IMG/VR virus record: IMGVR_UViG_3300014838_000019 | Coordinates: 1-64,000 of that record | Direction: 5' to 3' (one strand) | Source of the DNA: a virus | DNA: 64,000 nt | Shown here: positions 1-6,530 of the stretch, piece by piece | Layout of the letters: each line of letters starts with the position of its first letter | Numbering within the stretch: position 1 is the first letter of the stretch | Position numbers and translations under genes: made by a program | Notes under the pieces: model-generated | The model's input: the letters and a program-made list of their open reading frames with translations, nothing else | Told to the model about the DNA's origin: nothing | Database searches by the model: none

Positions 1-78
1 ACTGGCTTGACGCAAGTCGGAATGTTGGTTGGAAGTACAACGACCATCTCCATTGTGGGTTCGAATCCCATCACAGTA
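1..78 (+). tRNA. degenerate or truncated tRNA-like sequence at the window edge
   Basis: The 3' half looks like a tRNA. A T-arm with stem GTGGG/CCCAT and loop TTCGAAT lies at 55-71 and is followed by a possible 3' acceptor strand CACAGTA (72-78). The 5' acceptor strand would begin at or before base 1 and pairs for only about five positions. No CCA is encoded, unlike every other tRNA in this window, and no clean anticodon arm can be drawn. It is either a decayed tRNA or one cut by the window edge. The anticodon is not assigned. Confidence 0.35.
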
Positions 79-112
79 AGAATTGATAGCGTCCATGTAT
101 ATCTCTAATTAT

Positions 113-196
113 GCTGATGTGGTGTAATGGAAGCCACGCAAGTCTCAGAAGCTTGTGCCGAAAGGCGTGGGAGTTCGACTCTCCCCATCAGCACCA
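113..196 (+). tRNA. tRNA-Leu(CAG)
   Basis: The acceptor stem GCTGATG/CATCAGC is followed by discriminator A and an encoded CCA. The anticodon arm is CAAGT/GCTTG with loop CTCAGAA, giving anticodon CAG. A long variable arm (TGCCGAAAGGC) marks it as a class II tRNA, as expected for leucine. The T-loop is TTCGACT. Confidence 0.93.
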
Positions 197-221
197 AATT
201 TAGTCATGGTTCAGCATCTCT

Positions 222-299
222 GCCACGGTGATGCAATTTGGAAGACATTCCTGATTTAGACTCAGGATTTTAGGGGTTCAAGTCCCCTCTGTGGCACCA
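222..299 (+). tRNA. tRNA-Leu(UAG), short variable loop
   Basis: The acceptor stem is GCCACGG/CTGTGGC with discriminator A and encoded CCA. The anticodon arm is CCTGA/TCAGG with loop TTTAGAC, giving anticodon TAG, which reads CUA (Leu). The T-arm AGGGG/CCCCT with loop TTCAAGT follows after only about five nucleotides, so the long variable arm of normal bacterial tRNA-Leu is missing. The leucine assignment rests on the anticodon alone. Confidence 0.85.
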
Positions 300-303
300 A
301 TTT

Positions 304-594
304 ATGAATAAGTTTAAACAAATTTTTGATGATTCGTGGAAAAAATATAACTTACCTCCGAAAAAGGTATTCAAATTTACATGGGAATATTGTCCCTTAT
401 GCGATGCTATGTTTGTGCGCTGCCCTAAATGTGGAAATAATTGTTGTAATGCAACTTTTGGCCGAGTGACAAAACTCGGGTTTCCAACAAAACGGTGGGG
501 GAAAGAAACTAAAGAATGTGATGTGTGTAATTTGGCATATATGTATCAATCGTTGGCCGAACAAACAAATACGGTTCCTAAAAAACCGTTATGA
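304..594 (+). CDS. small cysteine-rich zinc-ribbon protein
   Basis: This 96-residue protein starts just after tRNA-Leu(UAG). It has four CxxC-type pairs (CPLC near residue 30, CPKC near 40, a CC pair near 47, and CDVC near 72), which is typical of a structural zinc-binding fold. There is no signal peptide or membrane segment. Its stop overlaps the start of the next gene by 4 nt, so the two are probably translationally coupled. No family was recognised. Small zinc-ribbon proteins are frequent among early or accessory phage genes, but no function can be given. Confidence 0.7.
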   Translation: MNKFKQIFDDSWKKYNLPPKKVFKFTWEYCPLCDAMFVRCPKCGNNCCNATFGRVTKLGFPTKRWGKETKECDVCNLAYMYQSLAEQTNTVPKKPL

Positions 595-884
595 ACATCA
601 ACTCAGTTAACATTGATTTAGACCAAGCGATTGGCGTAGTAACATTTTCAGATAACAGCGTCATACACATCAAAGGTTATTGTCAATGTGTAGCGTTTGG
701 TGAAATCGTATGGAATTATACATATATGAAAGACAAATTGCAACACGAGAAAGACTACGTTGAGTTCTTGGAGAAGCGACTGAAAAGTTCTCATTTTAAG
801 AAGAACGTAAGCCCCGAAGAATTTGAAAAGACCGAGAAAAAGCTTAAGAAAGCCCGACTTGTCTTGAGGGTGTTGGAAAAATAA
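591..884 (+). CDS. hypothetical protein with C-terminal charged helix
   Basis: This 97-residue protein overlaps the preceding zinc-ribbon gene by 4 nt. The N-terminal half alternates hydrophobic and polar residues and reads like a small beta-rich domain. From about residue 45 the sequence is strongly charged (K and E rich) and probably forms a long helix or coiled coil. There is no signal peptide and no recognised motif. It is followed by a short gap and tRNA-Glu. Confidence 0.6.
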   Translation: MNINSVNIDLDQAIGVVTFSDNSVIHIKGYCQCVAFGEIVWNYTYMKDKLQHEKDYVEFLEKRLKSSHFKKNVSPEEFEKTEKKLKKARLVLRVLEK

Positions 885-950
885 TTTGACTTTCATCCGT
901 TATTGTAGTAGGCTACAAACAATCCGTTAAGCCTGTAGGCAGGCAAAAAT

Positions 951-1026
951 GTCGGTGTAGTGAAATGGTTATCACGGAAGCCTTTCAAGCTTTAATAGGC
1001 GAGTTCAATTCTCCCCACCGACACCA
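951..1026 (+). tRNA. tRNA-Glu(UUC)
   Basis: The acceptor stem is GTCGGTG/CACCGAC with discriminator A and encoded CCA. The anticodon arm is GAAGC/GCTTT with loop CTTTCAA, giving TTC. The T-loop is TTCAATT, and the T-stem carries one mismatch. A small hairpin (GCCT..AGGC, about 931-945) lies just upstream. Confidence 0.9.
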
Positions 1027-1071
1027 TTATAATAGGACATTGTTTTTAGATATTTTCCCTTATTAATCAAT

Positions 1072-1437
1072 ATGAGAACATGGATAGAGCAAAAACCTAA
1101 AAGTCATAACTGTGGCCCAATTGCTGTCGCCGTTATCGCAGGTGTTACTTTAGAAGAAGCGATAAAAGCAATAGGTAAGAAGGGTTCCACTACAACTAAA
1201 CAATTGGTTTGTGGGTTACGTAAACTTGGATGGAATTGTCCTGACCGATGTAAGAAAATGCCGAAACCACCACTTGGGATTGCACAGTTGAAATCCCCCA
1301 CACGAAAATCGGGATGGCATTGGGTAGTTGTTGATGGAGACAAAATTTACGATGGATGTAACGGGAATCCCGATGGCACTGTCAGATGGATTAATGGAGA
1401 ACGAATCACGTCGTATCTTCCAGTGACAAAGATTTAA
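1072..1437 (+). CDS. C39-like papain-fold peptidase-type protein
   Basis: This 121-residue protein has the compact layout of C39-like cysteine peptidase domains. A cysteine lies in an NCGP motif (Cys14) at the start of a helix. The helical segment is followed by GWHWVVV (His83) and an aspartate-rich DGDKIYDG segment (Asp88-94) that could complete a Cys-His-Asp triad. In bacteria, C39 domains cleave double-glycine leaders of secreted peptides, but here there is no transporter domain, so the substrate is unknown. It could also be an inactive fold used for binding. It ends 1 nt before a tRNA gene. The fold is inferred from motif order only. Confidence 0.6.
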   Translation: MRTWIEQKPKSHNCGPIAVAVIAGVTLEEAIKAIGKKGSTTTKQLVCGLRKLGWNCPDRCKKMPKPPLGIAQLKSPTRKSGWHWVVVDGDKIYDGCNGNPDGTVRWINGERITSYLPVTKI

Positions 1438-1438
1438 T

Positions 1439-1516
1439 GCGTTAGTAATGGCTCCGGTTTCTACCCGGTACGTGCATAATTGGACAATGAGGGTTCGAGT
1501 CCCTCCTGACGCACCA
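1439..1516 (+). tRNA. tRNA of undetermined identity with an enlarged anticodon loop
   Basis: The acceptor GCGTTAG/CTGACGC, discriminator A, CCA and T-arm GAGGG/CCCTC (loop TTCGAGT) are clear. The best anticodon stem is CCGGT/ATTGG, which leaves a nine-base loop ACGTGCATA instead of seven. The anticodon is therefore ambiguous: GTG, TGC and GCA all fall near the centre. The D-stem is short. It may be a tRNA with unusual decoding or a decaying gene. Confidence 0.6.
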
Positions 1517-1626
1517 CTTTTTATCAGAAAATTACTGACCACGGTATCAGTAAGTTTACGGTCGCCAAGAAGAAAGTCATTACTGATGACGAACCTACTT
1601 CCCGACGCAATCGTTAACCAACAAGT

Positions 1627-1702
1627 GGCTTCATGGTGAAATTGGACATCATGGGAATTTCCTAAATTTTCGTTCCGAGTTCAAATCTCGGTGGAGCCAC
1701 CA
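1627..1702 (+). tRNA. tRNA-Arg(CCU)
   Basis: The acceptor stem is GGCTTCA/TGGAGCC with discriminator A and encoded CCA. The anticodon arm GGAAT/ATTTT (two G-T pairs) holds loop TTCCTAA, giving anticodon CCT. The T-arm CCGAG/CTCGG with loop TTCAAAT is canonical. Confidence 0.85.
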
Positions 1703-1706
1703 CTTT

Positions 1707-1958
1707 ATGAAATCATTTACAAAAGTTACAGAGACCACCTACACTCCAACATGGATTAAATCTCATTTCATCACTTACGACGAGCATTTTATTCGCATTC
1801 GCCAAAATTTTCCATACAAATGTGACCGCTGTGAAAAATGCGATCACAAATTTCTTCTTGGAGAAAGTATTGGCTTAGCTGCATTTGAGAACATTGGAAA
1901 CCGAGTGTTATGTGAATCCTGTGTCATAGAATTAGAATGTTCACATCAACCGGCATAG
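1707..1958 (+). CDS. small zinc-finger protein
   Basis: This 83-residue protein starts 4 nt after tRNA-Arg. Cysteines occur as CDRCEKC (about 44-50) and CESC (about 73-76), with further histidines and cysteine at the end, which fits one zinc site. The C-terminus overlaps the next gene by 22 nt in another frame. No family was recognised. Confidence 0.6.
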   Translation: MKSFTKVTETTYTPTWIKSHFITYDEHFIRIRQNFPYKCDRCEKCDHKFLLGESIGLAAFENIGNRVLCESCVIELECSHQPA

Positions 1959-2365
1959 TTCATTACGATGATGACGAAGGACATAGAGTAATTCTCCGAG
2001 TATCTCAAAGCTTGGCGGATTATTATAGGTCATTCATTCCCAAATGTGAAAGAGTCATCAAACCAAGGTGGGCGGCTCATGCAACGGTTATAAGACCGGG
2101 ATTTGAAGTTCCTCCCAAGATTAGTTATTGGGGAGACTACGAGGGAGAGGTAGTAGAATTTCTATATGATTCATATCAGTTGAATGGTTACGGCTATTAC
2201 TGGGTGAACATATGGTCAAAAAGATTGGAAGAAATTCGCACTGAATTGGGGTTGACCAATGTTAGCAAATATGCATTGCGTCCACCGGGATATGATAAGA
2301 CCTTTCATATCACCATCGGTAACTATATAGAAATACTTAGGAATGGGGAGTCTCCCGAAAAATAA
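1937..2365 (+). CDS. 2H phosphoesterase-like protein (2'-5' RNA ligase superfamily)
   Basis: This 142-residue protein carries the two H-x-T motifs that define 2H phosphoesterases: HATVIRPG (His48, Thr50) and HITIGNY (His124, Thr126), spaced as expected for a single two-lobed fold. Members hydrolyse or form 2',3'- or 2',5'-linked phosphodiesters. Phage members include anti-CBASS enzymes that destroy cyclic oligonucleotide signals, and tRNA- or RNA-processing enzymes. Its place among tRNA genes would also fit RNA repair. The substrate cannot be told from sequence. The start at 1937 overlaps the preceding gene by 22 nt. It is followed by the promoter of tRNA-Ser. Confidence 0.65.
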   Translation: MFTSTGIVHYDDDEGHRVILRVSQSLADYYRSFIPKCERVIKPRWAAHATVIRPGFEVPPKISYWGDYEGEVVEFLYDSYQLNGYGYYWVNIWSKRLEEIRTELGLTNVSKYALRPPGYDKTFHITIGNYIEILRNGESPEK

Positions 2366-2378
2366 GTGCAGATTTCAT

Positions 2379-2406
2379 TTGACATTTCGTTAAGGTCTGT
2401 TATATT
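2379..2406 (+). promoter_or_regulatory. sigma70-type promoter for tRNA-Ser(UGA)
   Basis: TTGACA (2379-2384), a 16-bp spacer, then TATATT (2401-2406) within TATATTTATA. The predicted start is near 2413-2416, a few bases before the mature tRNA at 2419. The same layout recurs at 11993, 13121 and 14262. Confidence 0.75.
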
Positions 2407-2418
2407 TATACTCACAAC

Positions 2419-2510
2419 GGTAGGATGGCAGAGCACGGCTTATCGCACCTGACTTGAAATCAGATGTGGCCTCAAAACCACCGGGGGTTCGAATCCCTCT
2501 CCTACCGCCA
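2419..2510 (+). tRNA. tRNA-Ser(UGA)
   Basis: The acceptor stem is GGTAGGA/TCCTACC with discriminator G and encoded CCA. The anticodon arm CTGA/TCAG has loop CTTGAAA, giving TGA. A long variable arm (GTGGCCTCAAAACCAC) marks a class II serine tRNA. It is nearly identical in its 3' half to tRNA-Ser(CGA) at 14788. Confidence 0.93.
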
Positions 2511-2516
2511 ATTTCT

Positions 2517-2590
2517 GCGGGGTTAATTAATCGGTATAATAATTCGCCTACACCGAATAGTGAGTGGTTCGACTCCACTACCTCGTACCA
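2517..2590 (+). tRNA. tRNA-Val(UAC)
   Basis: The acceptor stem is GCGGGGT/ACCTCGT (two G-T pairs) with discriminator A and CCA. The anticodon arm ATTCG/CGAAT has loop CCTACAC, giving TAC. Position 33 is C instead of the near-universal U. The T-arm AGTGG/CCACT with TTCGACT is canonical. Confidence 0.82.
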
Positions 2591-2594
2591 TTTT

Positions 2595-2798
2595 ATGTCA
2601 GATGCAGTGACTCAAACGCCCGATTGGTTGGTTGACAGAATGGATAAAATATCCAAACTGCCACCGCCGACGTTGGAAGAAGTGAGGATGCAGTTTGATG
2701 GGTCGAGCAATCAAAAAGAATCTAAGGTTATCATTGTTACACCGACCATGAGTCGAGTGGTTAAATCCGCAGGCAAGAAATTGTGGCAAATTTTATAA
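2595..2798 (+). CDS. hypothetical protein, 67 aa
   Basis: The start is the ATG 4 nt after tRNA-Val, since longer readings would run through two tRNAs. The protein begins MSDAVTQTPDWLVDRMDK and is soluble. It has a proline-rich centre (about residues 22-26), then a beta-like KVIIVTPTMS stretch and a basic C-terminus. There are no cysteines, signal peptide or recognised family. Confidence 0.5.
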   Translation: MSDAVTQTPDWLVDRMDKISKLPPPTLEEVRMQFDGSSNQKESKVIIVTPTMSRVVKSAGKKLWQIL

Positions 2799-2836
2799 TG
2801 TGACTTACGAAGATTTCAATATGAAATCTGTTCAAT

Positions 2837-2924
2837 GGAAGGTAAAACAGCCAGGGGTTGTGATTGATTGCTAATCAAATCGTGCCTTAATCGGCATGGG
2901 AATCGTGCTCTCTGCCTTCCGCCA
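2837..2924 (+). tRNA. tRNA-Ser(GCU)
   Basis: The acceptor stem is GGAAGGT/GCCTTCC with discriminator G and CCA. The anticodon arm TTGA/TCAA has loop TTGCTAA, giving GCT. A long variable arm is present. The T-arm is degenerate: GGGA/TCTC with loop ATCGTGC, lacking the usual TTC. The downstream stretch 2925-3020 has three short hairpins but no further tRNA that I can fold. Confidence 0.8.
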
Positions 2925-3112
2925 ATTTCGTAATTGCGAGTCAATCCTTTAACTCTATACAGTGATTTACGACTGTGAGTGGGGACTAAATAGACCGCCC
3001 AATTTATCTTTGTAGGAGCAGAAAACCCATCTCCCTTTAGGGGATGGGATGAATGCGACTCATTGAAAATAATTTAACGTTTTCTGAAAGTGATTGATAT
3101 GTATCTTGTAGA

Positions 3113-4318
3113 ATGTATAACCGAGCATACAAATATCGTTTGATTCCGAATAAAGAACAACAAGTTCTATTGTCCAAACACTTTGGACATTGTAGATTCG
3201 TATATAACCATTTCCTCCAAGTGAAGATTGACCATTACAAGAAAACCAAGAAAACAATCAATTGGCAGGATATGGCAACACAACTTCCAAAATTAAAGAA
3301 TGAATATGAATGGTTAAGTGAGGTTGGCTCACAATCTCTCCAGCAATCTATTCTCAATTTAGATAGAGCATATACATCTTTCTTTCGTAGTGGAACTGGA
3401 TTTCCCAAGTTTAAGTCGAGAAAGTATGCTCGCAAATCATTCATTGTTCCTATTACTAATAACAATATTAAATTGAACTATGAAACGAAACGATTGGTCA
3501 TACCAAAGTTTAGAAATGGTATTAAATGTATCTTTGATAGAGAAGCAGAAGGAACATTAAAGCAAGCAATCATATCACAAGACAGAGATGGAACGTATTA
3601 TGTCTCCATATTGGTTGAAGTGAATAATGATTTTCCAACTAAACCAGAACCAAAGAAGACTAAAGCGATTGGAATGGATTTTGGAGTAAAGACGTTCCTA
3701 ACATTGAATAATGGAGAAAAGATTGAAAATCCAAAAGTGTTGAAACAATCATCTGATAAATTGGGAAAACGCCAGCAAGAACTGGAGACATTAACCAAAG
3801 GTTCCACTGCTCACATTTCCAAGCAAGAGCAGATTACCAAACTCCATAGTAAAATAGCAAGACAGAGAAAAGATTTCTTGGATAAACTCTCACACAAACT
3901 AACCAATGATAACCAAATTGGAACGATTTGTATTGAGGACTTATCCATAAAAAACATGCAGGCAGACAACTACAAAGCAACCAACAATAGAATTGCTGAT
4001 TATGCTTGGGGTAAGTTTGTGAGTATGTTGCAGTATAAGAGTGATTGGTATGGGAAGAACTTCCGAAAGATTGGAAGATTTGACCCGTCCAGTAAAATGT
4101 GTAACGAATGTGGATATGTAAATCATTCTCTAACTTTAAGTGACAGAGAATGGAAGTGTCCAAGTTGTAGCACAAATCACGATAGAGGTGTGAATGCTGC
4201 CAAGAATATCTTGGACTTCTCATTTCCCAAAACAGAGTTTAATAAGGGTAGGAATTACCCTATAGAAACCTTAATGTTAGAGCAACGGGGAAACCCACTT
4301 GCTTTAGCGGGTGGGTAA
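3113..4318 (+). CDS. tnpB: TnpB RNA-guided nuclease, apparently intact
   Basis: This 401-residue protein has the usual TnpB length and order. An N-terminal helix-turn-helix/WED-like region (KYRLIPNKEQ near residue 7) leads to a RuvC nuclease with Asp189 in GMDFGVKTF, Glu275 in CIEDLSIKN and Asp357 in DRGVNAAKNI. A C4 zinc ribbon uses Cys330, Cys333, Cys349 and Cys352 between the last two catalytic residues. All catalytic positions are present, so it is predicted to be active. Known TnpBs use an omega-RNA made from the 3' end of the gene and the right end to cut DNA beside a short TAM, which favours retention of the element. The stop codon lies inside the right-end hairpin region, as in relatives. 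Confidence 0.93.
   Translation: MYNRAYKYRLIPNKEQQVLLSKHFGHCRFVYNHFLQVKIDHYKKTKKTINWQDMATQLPKLKNEYEWLSEVGSQSLQQSILNLDRAYTSFFRSGTGFPKFKSRKYARKSFIVPITNNNIKLNYETKRLVIPKFRNGIKCIFDREAEGTLKQAIISQDRDGTYYVSILVEVNNDFPTKPEPKKTKAIGMDFGVKTFLTLNNGEKIENPKVLKQSSDKLGKRQQELETLTKGSTAHISKQEQITKLHSKIARQRKDFLDKLSHKLTNDNQIGTICIEDLSIKNMQADNYKATNNRIADYAWGKFVSMLQYKSDWYGKNFRKIGRFDPSSKMCNECGYVNHSLTLSDREWKCPSCSTNHDRGVNAAKNILDFSFPKTEFNKGRNYPIETLMLEQRGNPLALAGG
4180..4316 (+). ncRNA. putative TnpB omega-RNA (boundaries approximate)
   Basis: In IS200/IS605 elements the guide RNA is transcribed from the 3' part of tnpB through the right end, and the guide is the flanking sequence. Here the last about 140 nt include the hairpin at 4294-4315 and the segment beginning ACGGGGAAACCCAC before it. 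The guide would then start at about 4317-4322 and cover the start of the downstream zinc-finger gene. This is inferred from the family, and boundaries are not visible. Confidence 0.35.
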
Positions 4319-4323
4319 TTCAT

Positions 4324-4533
4324 ATGATATGTTTTCTTTGTTCGTGTGAAGAATTCAACGTGAAGATGGATGCTGTAGTTATTCAGGAATATAAAGGGAT
4401 GACCCTCGAAGTTCCAAGTCCAACTATGGTTTGCAAAAAGTGCGGGTGGGAAACCCTCGCCCGTGGTCAAGTGGATGCCTTATTTGTTGCTACTAAAAAG
4501 TGTTATGAAGAAAAAGTTTCCGAAGTTTCCTGA
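4324..4533 (+). CDS. YgiT/MqsA-type zinc-finger protein
   Basis: This 69-residue protein has CFLC near the N-terminus and CKKCGW about 33 residues later, with YKGMTLEVPSP between them. That resembles the N-terminal zinc domain of MqsA/YgiT antitoxin-like proteins, which normally precedes a DNA-binding helix-turn-helix. Here the protein ends soon after the zinc domain, so DNA binding is doubtful. It begins 6 nt after the TnpB stop, and a TnpB guide could correspond to its 5' end. It overlaps the next gene by 29 nt. No toxin partner is evident. Confidence 0.55.
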   Translation: MICFLCSCEEFNVKMDAVVIQEYKGMTLEVPSPTMVCKKCGWETLARGQVDALFVATKKCYEEKVSEVS

Positions 4534-4846
4534 CTCTGTAATCATACTCAAACAGTATTTAACGTACATGGATTATGCAGCTACGGGTGAAGGTAGGACG
4601 TTTGAACTTAATATTTGTTTTGCCGAGACTCAAGCTGAGGCAAAAGCAAAACATTTGAAAAGATTTTATCCTACAGATGACGCAGCCCGAACATACTACG
4701 GTGTAGCTGTTGAGGTGGTTCCATTTAAAAGTAAAAGAGCCAAGGACATTATTACACATATATTCAAGTTGGGCGAGGGATTACACGAAGATTTACTTAA
4801 ATATGGAATTGATTTCTATTTCAAGTATTATGTTAATGCAAGTTAA
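4505..4846 (+). CDS. hypothetical protein, 113 aa
   Basis: The ATG at 4505 was chosen because the upstream in-frame codons lie fully inside the preceding zinc-finger gene. The protein starts MKKKFPKFPDSVI. The middle (FAETQAEAKAKHLKRFYP) looks helical and the C-terminus is rich in aromatic residues. It is soluble, has no cysteine pairs and no family was recognised. Confidence 0.55.
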   Translation: MKKKFPKFPDSVIILKQYLTYMDYAATGEGRTFELNICFAETQAEAKAKHLKRFYPTDDAARTYYGVAVEVVPFKSKRAKDIITHIFKLGEGLHEDLLKYGIDFYFKYYVNAS

Positions 4847-4956
4847 TATATAAAATAAGGTCAGAGACATTCTTTAATGTTTTTTACTCGCAGCCTTATG
4901 GCTTACGAGATTGCTTCGGGGTCAGTGAGCAGGATTAATCACGGACTCAATAATTT

Positions 4957-5322
4957 ATGAAAACGAAAAATGCAGTTGTAGTATCAATCGTCGGCGCAAT
5001 AGTCGCCTTAACATTAACAGGTTGTGTCGCAACATGGACACCAGGAGGCGTAGTTGTTAGTGGACCACCACCATTGGTGATCGAACCTCCAATTGTAGAA
5101 GTCTCTCCAGTCGGAGTTGCAGTCGGTGTTCCAGATGAATATACTTGGGATGGATACGAATATGTGGGAATCGTAGGTGGGCAATATGTTTACCTTGGAC
5201 CCGTTGGCGTTTGGGGTGTCTGTGAACCTTGGCGTTTAGACCGCTTTCATGGATGGGAACGTGGTCATAGTGATTGGCGTAGCCATGCTTTTCATGGACG
5301 TGGAGGGCATGGTCGTCGTTAA
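4957..5322 (+). CDS. glycine/tryptophan-rich lipoprotein
   Basis: This 121-residue protein has a type II signal peptide: positive N-terminus (MKTKN), hydrophobic core, and lipobox LTGC ending at about Cys23. The mature part is rich in Gly, Pro, Val and Trp. It contains a DEYTWDGYEYVG segment and a His/Arg/Gly-rich tail (HGRGGHGRR). It is likely anchored in a host membrane and exposed to the periplasm or surface. It is the first of three lipoprotein genes in about 1.3 kb. Phage lipoproteins often block superinfection, but there is no direct evidence of that here. Confidence 0.7.
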   Translation: MKTKNAVVVSIVGAIVALTLTGCVATWTPGGVVVSGPPPLVIEPPIVEVSPVGVAVGVPDEYTWDGYEYVGIVGGQYVYLGPVGVWGVCEPWRLDRFHGWERGHSDWRSHAFHGRGGHGRR

Positions 5323-5327
5323 TTCCT

Positions 5328-5528
5328 ATGGAATACATCAACGAAGCAAATTCATTCCTCGACGCTCTGTATAAGAGCGTTGGGGCTTCTACCGCAGAGC
5401 AAAAGTATAATACACTAATTCTTAGGCTCGGGTACGAAAACGAGTTTATTGGGTTCAGTCATATTCCAACATGGCAACAAAAGCAGAGAATGATGGAATA
5501 TGAACTTTTGGATCGTCAAGGCGCATGA
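5328..5528 (+). CDS. hypothetical protein, 66 aa
   Basis: A short, soluble, mostly helical protein beginning MEYINEANSFLDALYKS. It sits between two lipoprotein genes and its stop overlaps the next start by 4 nt (ATGA), indicating coupling. No motif was recognised. Confidence 0.5.
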   Translation: MEYINEANSFLDALYKSVGASTAEQKYNTLILRLGYENEFIGFSHIPTWQQKQRMMEYELLDRQGA

Positions 5529-5833
5529 GAAAATGGCTCCAAACTATTGCTGCGTGTATTGCGTTGATACTTATAGTTGGATGTGTTCCAATACACGTCA
5601 ATGGTACAACGCATTATCTAGTGGTGGGCATTGGAGTAATAAGTGTAAATAACACTAATCAAGCCTTGGCACAAGTGACTAAAGCAACAATCCTTGGGGG
5701 ATATGCATCGGAACAGGGTGGAGGTATTGGATTTAGTTCGGTTAAGAAAGTAATGATCGCTACAAACGTCAATATGGTTATTGACGTGAGTAATGCCCCA
5801 TTCAAACCTTTAAATGTGGAAGTTCAAAAATGA
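5525..5833 (+). CDS. small lipoprotein
   Basis: This 102-residue protein has a signal peptide with a hydrophobic core and lipobox IVGC at about Cys20. The mature part is small, alternates polar and hydrophobic residues and is probably beta-rich. Its 5' and 3' ends overlap the neighbouring genes by 4 nt each, so it belongs to a coupled operon 5328-6252. The product is predicted to sit in a cell membrane during infection. Confidence 0.65.
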   Translation: MRKWLQTIAACIALILIVGCVPIHVNGTTHYLVVGIGVISVNNTNQALAQVTKATILGGYASEQGGGIGFSSVKKVMIATNVNMVIDVSNAPFKPLNVEVQK

Positions 5834-6252
5834 AAAATAAAATTATAAGCTTTATTAGCATGGGTCTGTTGGCAGTTTTGATGATGGGATGTAAAATTCA
5901 ACCAAATTACATTATTATATCATCCGCCACCACGGTTGGGTTTGATGTATCTGAATCAACCGTATCACAAACCCCGCAAGCCACCTTGGCATATAAACGA
6001 GGCGAGTTAGTGATTGTGCCGATTCCTACGAATGGACCTGTTCCCGATGTCATTATGGATTTCAGTTTCAAGACTTCAATATTTACTTCATCGGGTGGAA
6101 TTTATTCTCGAATTGCAACGGGTCCACATGCGACCACAAGTGCCGCTTCGGCATTGATGATGTCTAAGGATAAAAACGGAAACCTTTTTACGAATTTACC
6201 TAGTGTTTTGCCTTCGATCACCACTTTCCTAACTCCTAAATCAACAAAATAA
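5830..6252 (+). CDS. lipoprotein
   Basis: This 140-residue protein has a lysine-rich start (MKNK), hydrophobic core and lipobox LMMGC with Cys at about 21. The mature domain is Ser/Thr-rich and may be beta-structured. It overlaps the previous lipoprotein gene by 4 nt and is followed after 2 nt by a small helical protein, so all are likely expressed together. No family was recognised. Confidence 0.65.
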   Translation: MKNKIISFISMGLLAVLMMGCKIQPNYIIISSATTVGFDVSESTVSQTPQATLAYKRGELVIVPIPTNGPVPDVIMDFSFKTSIFTSSGGIYSRIATGPHATTSAASALMMSKDKNGNLFTNLPSVLPSITTFLTPKSTK

Positions 6253-6254
6253 GT

Positions 6255-6506
6255 ATGACGAAATTAAATAGTTATTGTAAACACCTCAAACCAGGTAAGA
6301 TATATCTTGCCGAAAAAGTTGCAGCGGAAAAGATAAAAATAGCTCGCCAAGCCGTGGTTGATCGTGCTGAAAAGGATGCTGAATTTGCCGCAGATGTTTT
6401 GAAAGCTATTGGTGACAAGTTGAGTCCCGAGGCTAGAAACATATGTGAAAAGAGCGTTGCAACCGACAAGGCAAAAAAACTTCAATCTGGATTTGTGGAT
6501 TTGTGA
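6255..6506 (+). CDS. small alpha-helical protein
   Basis: This 83-residue protein is rich in Ala, Lys and Glu from residue 18 on (EKVAAEKIKIARQAVVDRA) and is predicted almost wholly helical. It has no signal peptide. It is the last gene of the lipoprotein operon and is followed by tRNA-Pro after 24 nt. Confidence 0.5.
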   Translation: MTKLNSYCKHLKPGKIYLAEKVAAEKIKIARQAVVDRAEKDAEFAADVLKAIGDKLSPEARNICEKSVATDKAKKLQSGFVDL

Positions 6507-6530
6507 ATTTTGATTGATAGTTATTAATAT

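Larger units (their letters stand above)
3026..4321 (+). mobile_element. IS200/IS605-family element with tnpB only (IS1341-like)
   Basis: A tnpB gene is flanked by two subterminal hairpins with the same TTTA loop. The left one is CCCATC.CCC-TTTA-GGG-GATGGG (3026-3048) and the right one is CCCACTTGC-TTTA-GCGGGTGGG (4294-4315). Such imperfect palindromes are the ends recognised by Y1 transposases in this family. No tnpA is present, so movement would need a transposase in trans. Exact ends cannot be fixed. The element sits inside the tRNA-rich region directly after tRNA-Ser(GCU). Confidence 0.75.

Noticed and set aside
1448-1639. Open reading across 1448-1639
   Set aside because: It overlaps the tRNA at 1439-1516 and the start of tRNA-Arg, with protein sequence lacking any protein-like pattern. 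The gap 1517-1626 holds no supported gene.
2925-3020. Three consecutive hairpins (GAGT/ACTC, ACAGT/ACTGT, GGG/CCC) resembling a tRNA cloverleaf
   Set aside because: There is no acceptor stem and the middle loop has eight bases. Likely chance or a remnant at the TnpB element boundary.
3834-4223. Minus-strand reading of 129 codons inside tnpB
   Set aside because: Its composition (Ser/Tyr/His rich, no motifs) is that of an antisense shadow of tnpB.
4877-4960. 27-codon reading overlapping the lipoprotein start by ATGA
   Set aside because: Only the overlap supports it; there is no ribosome site, no motif and composition is unremarkable.
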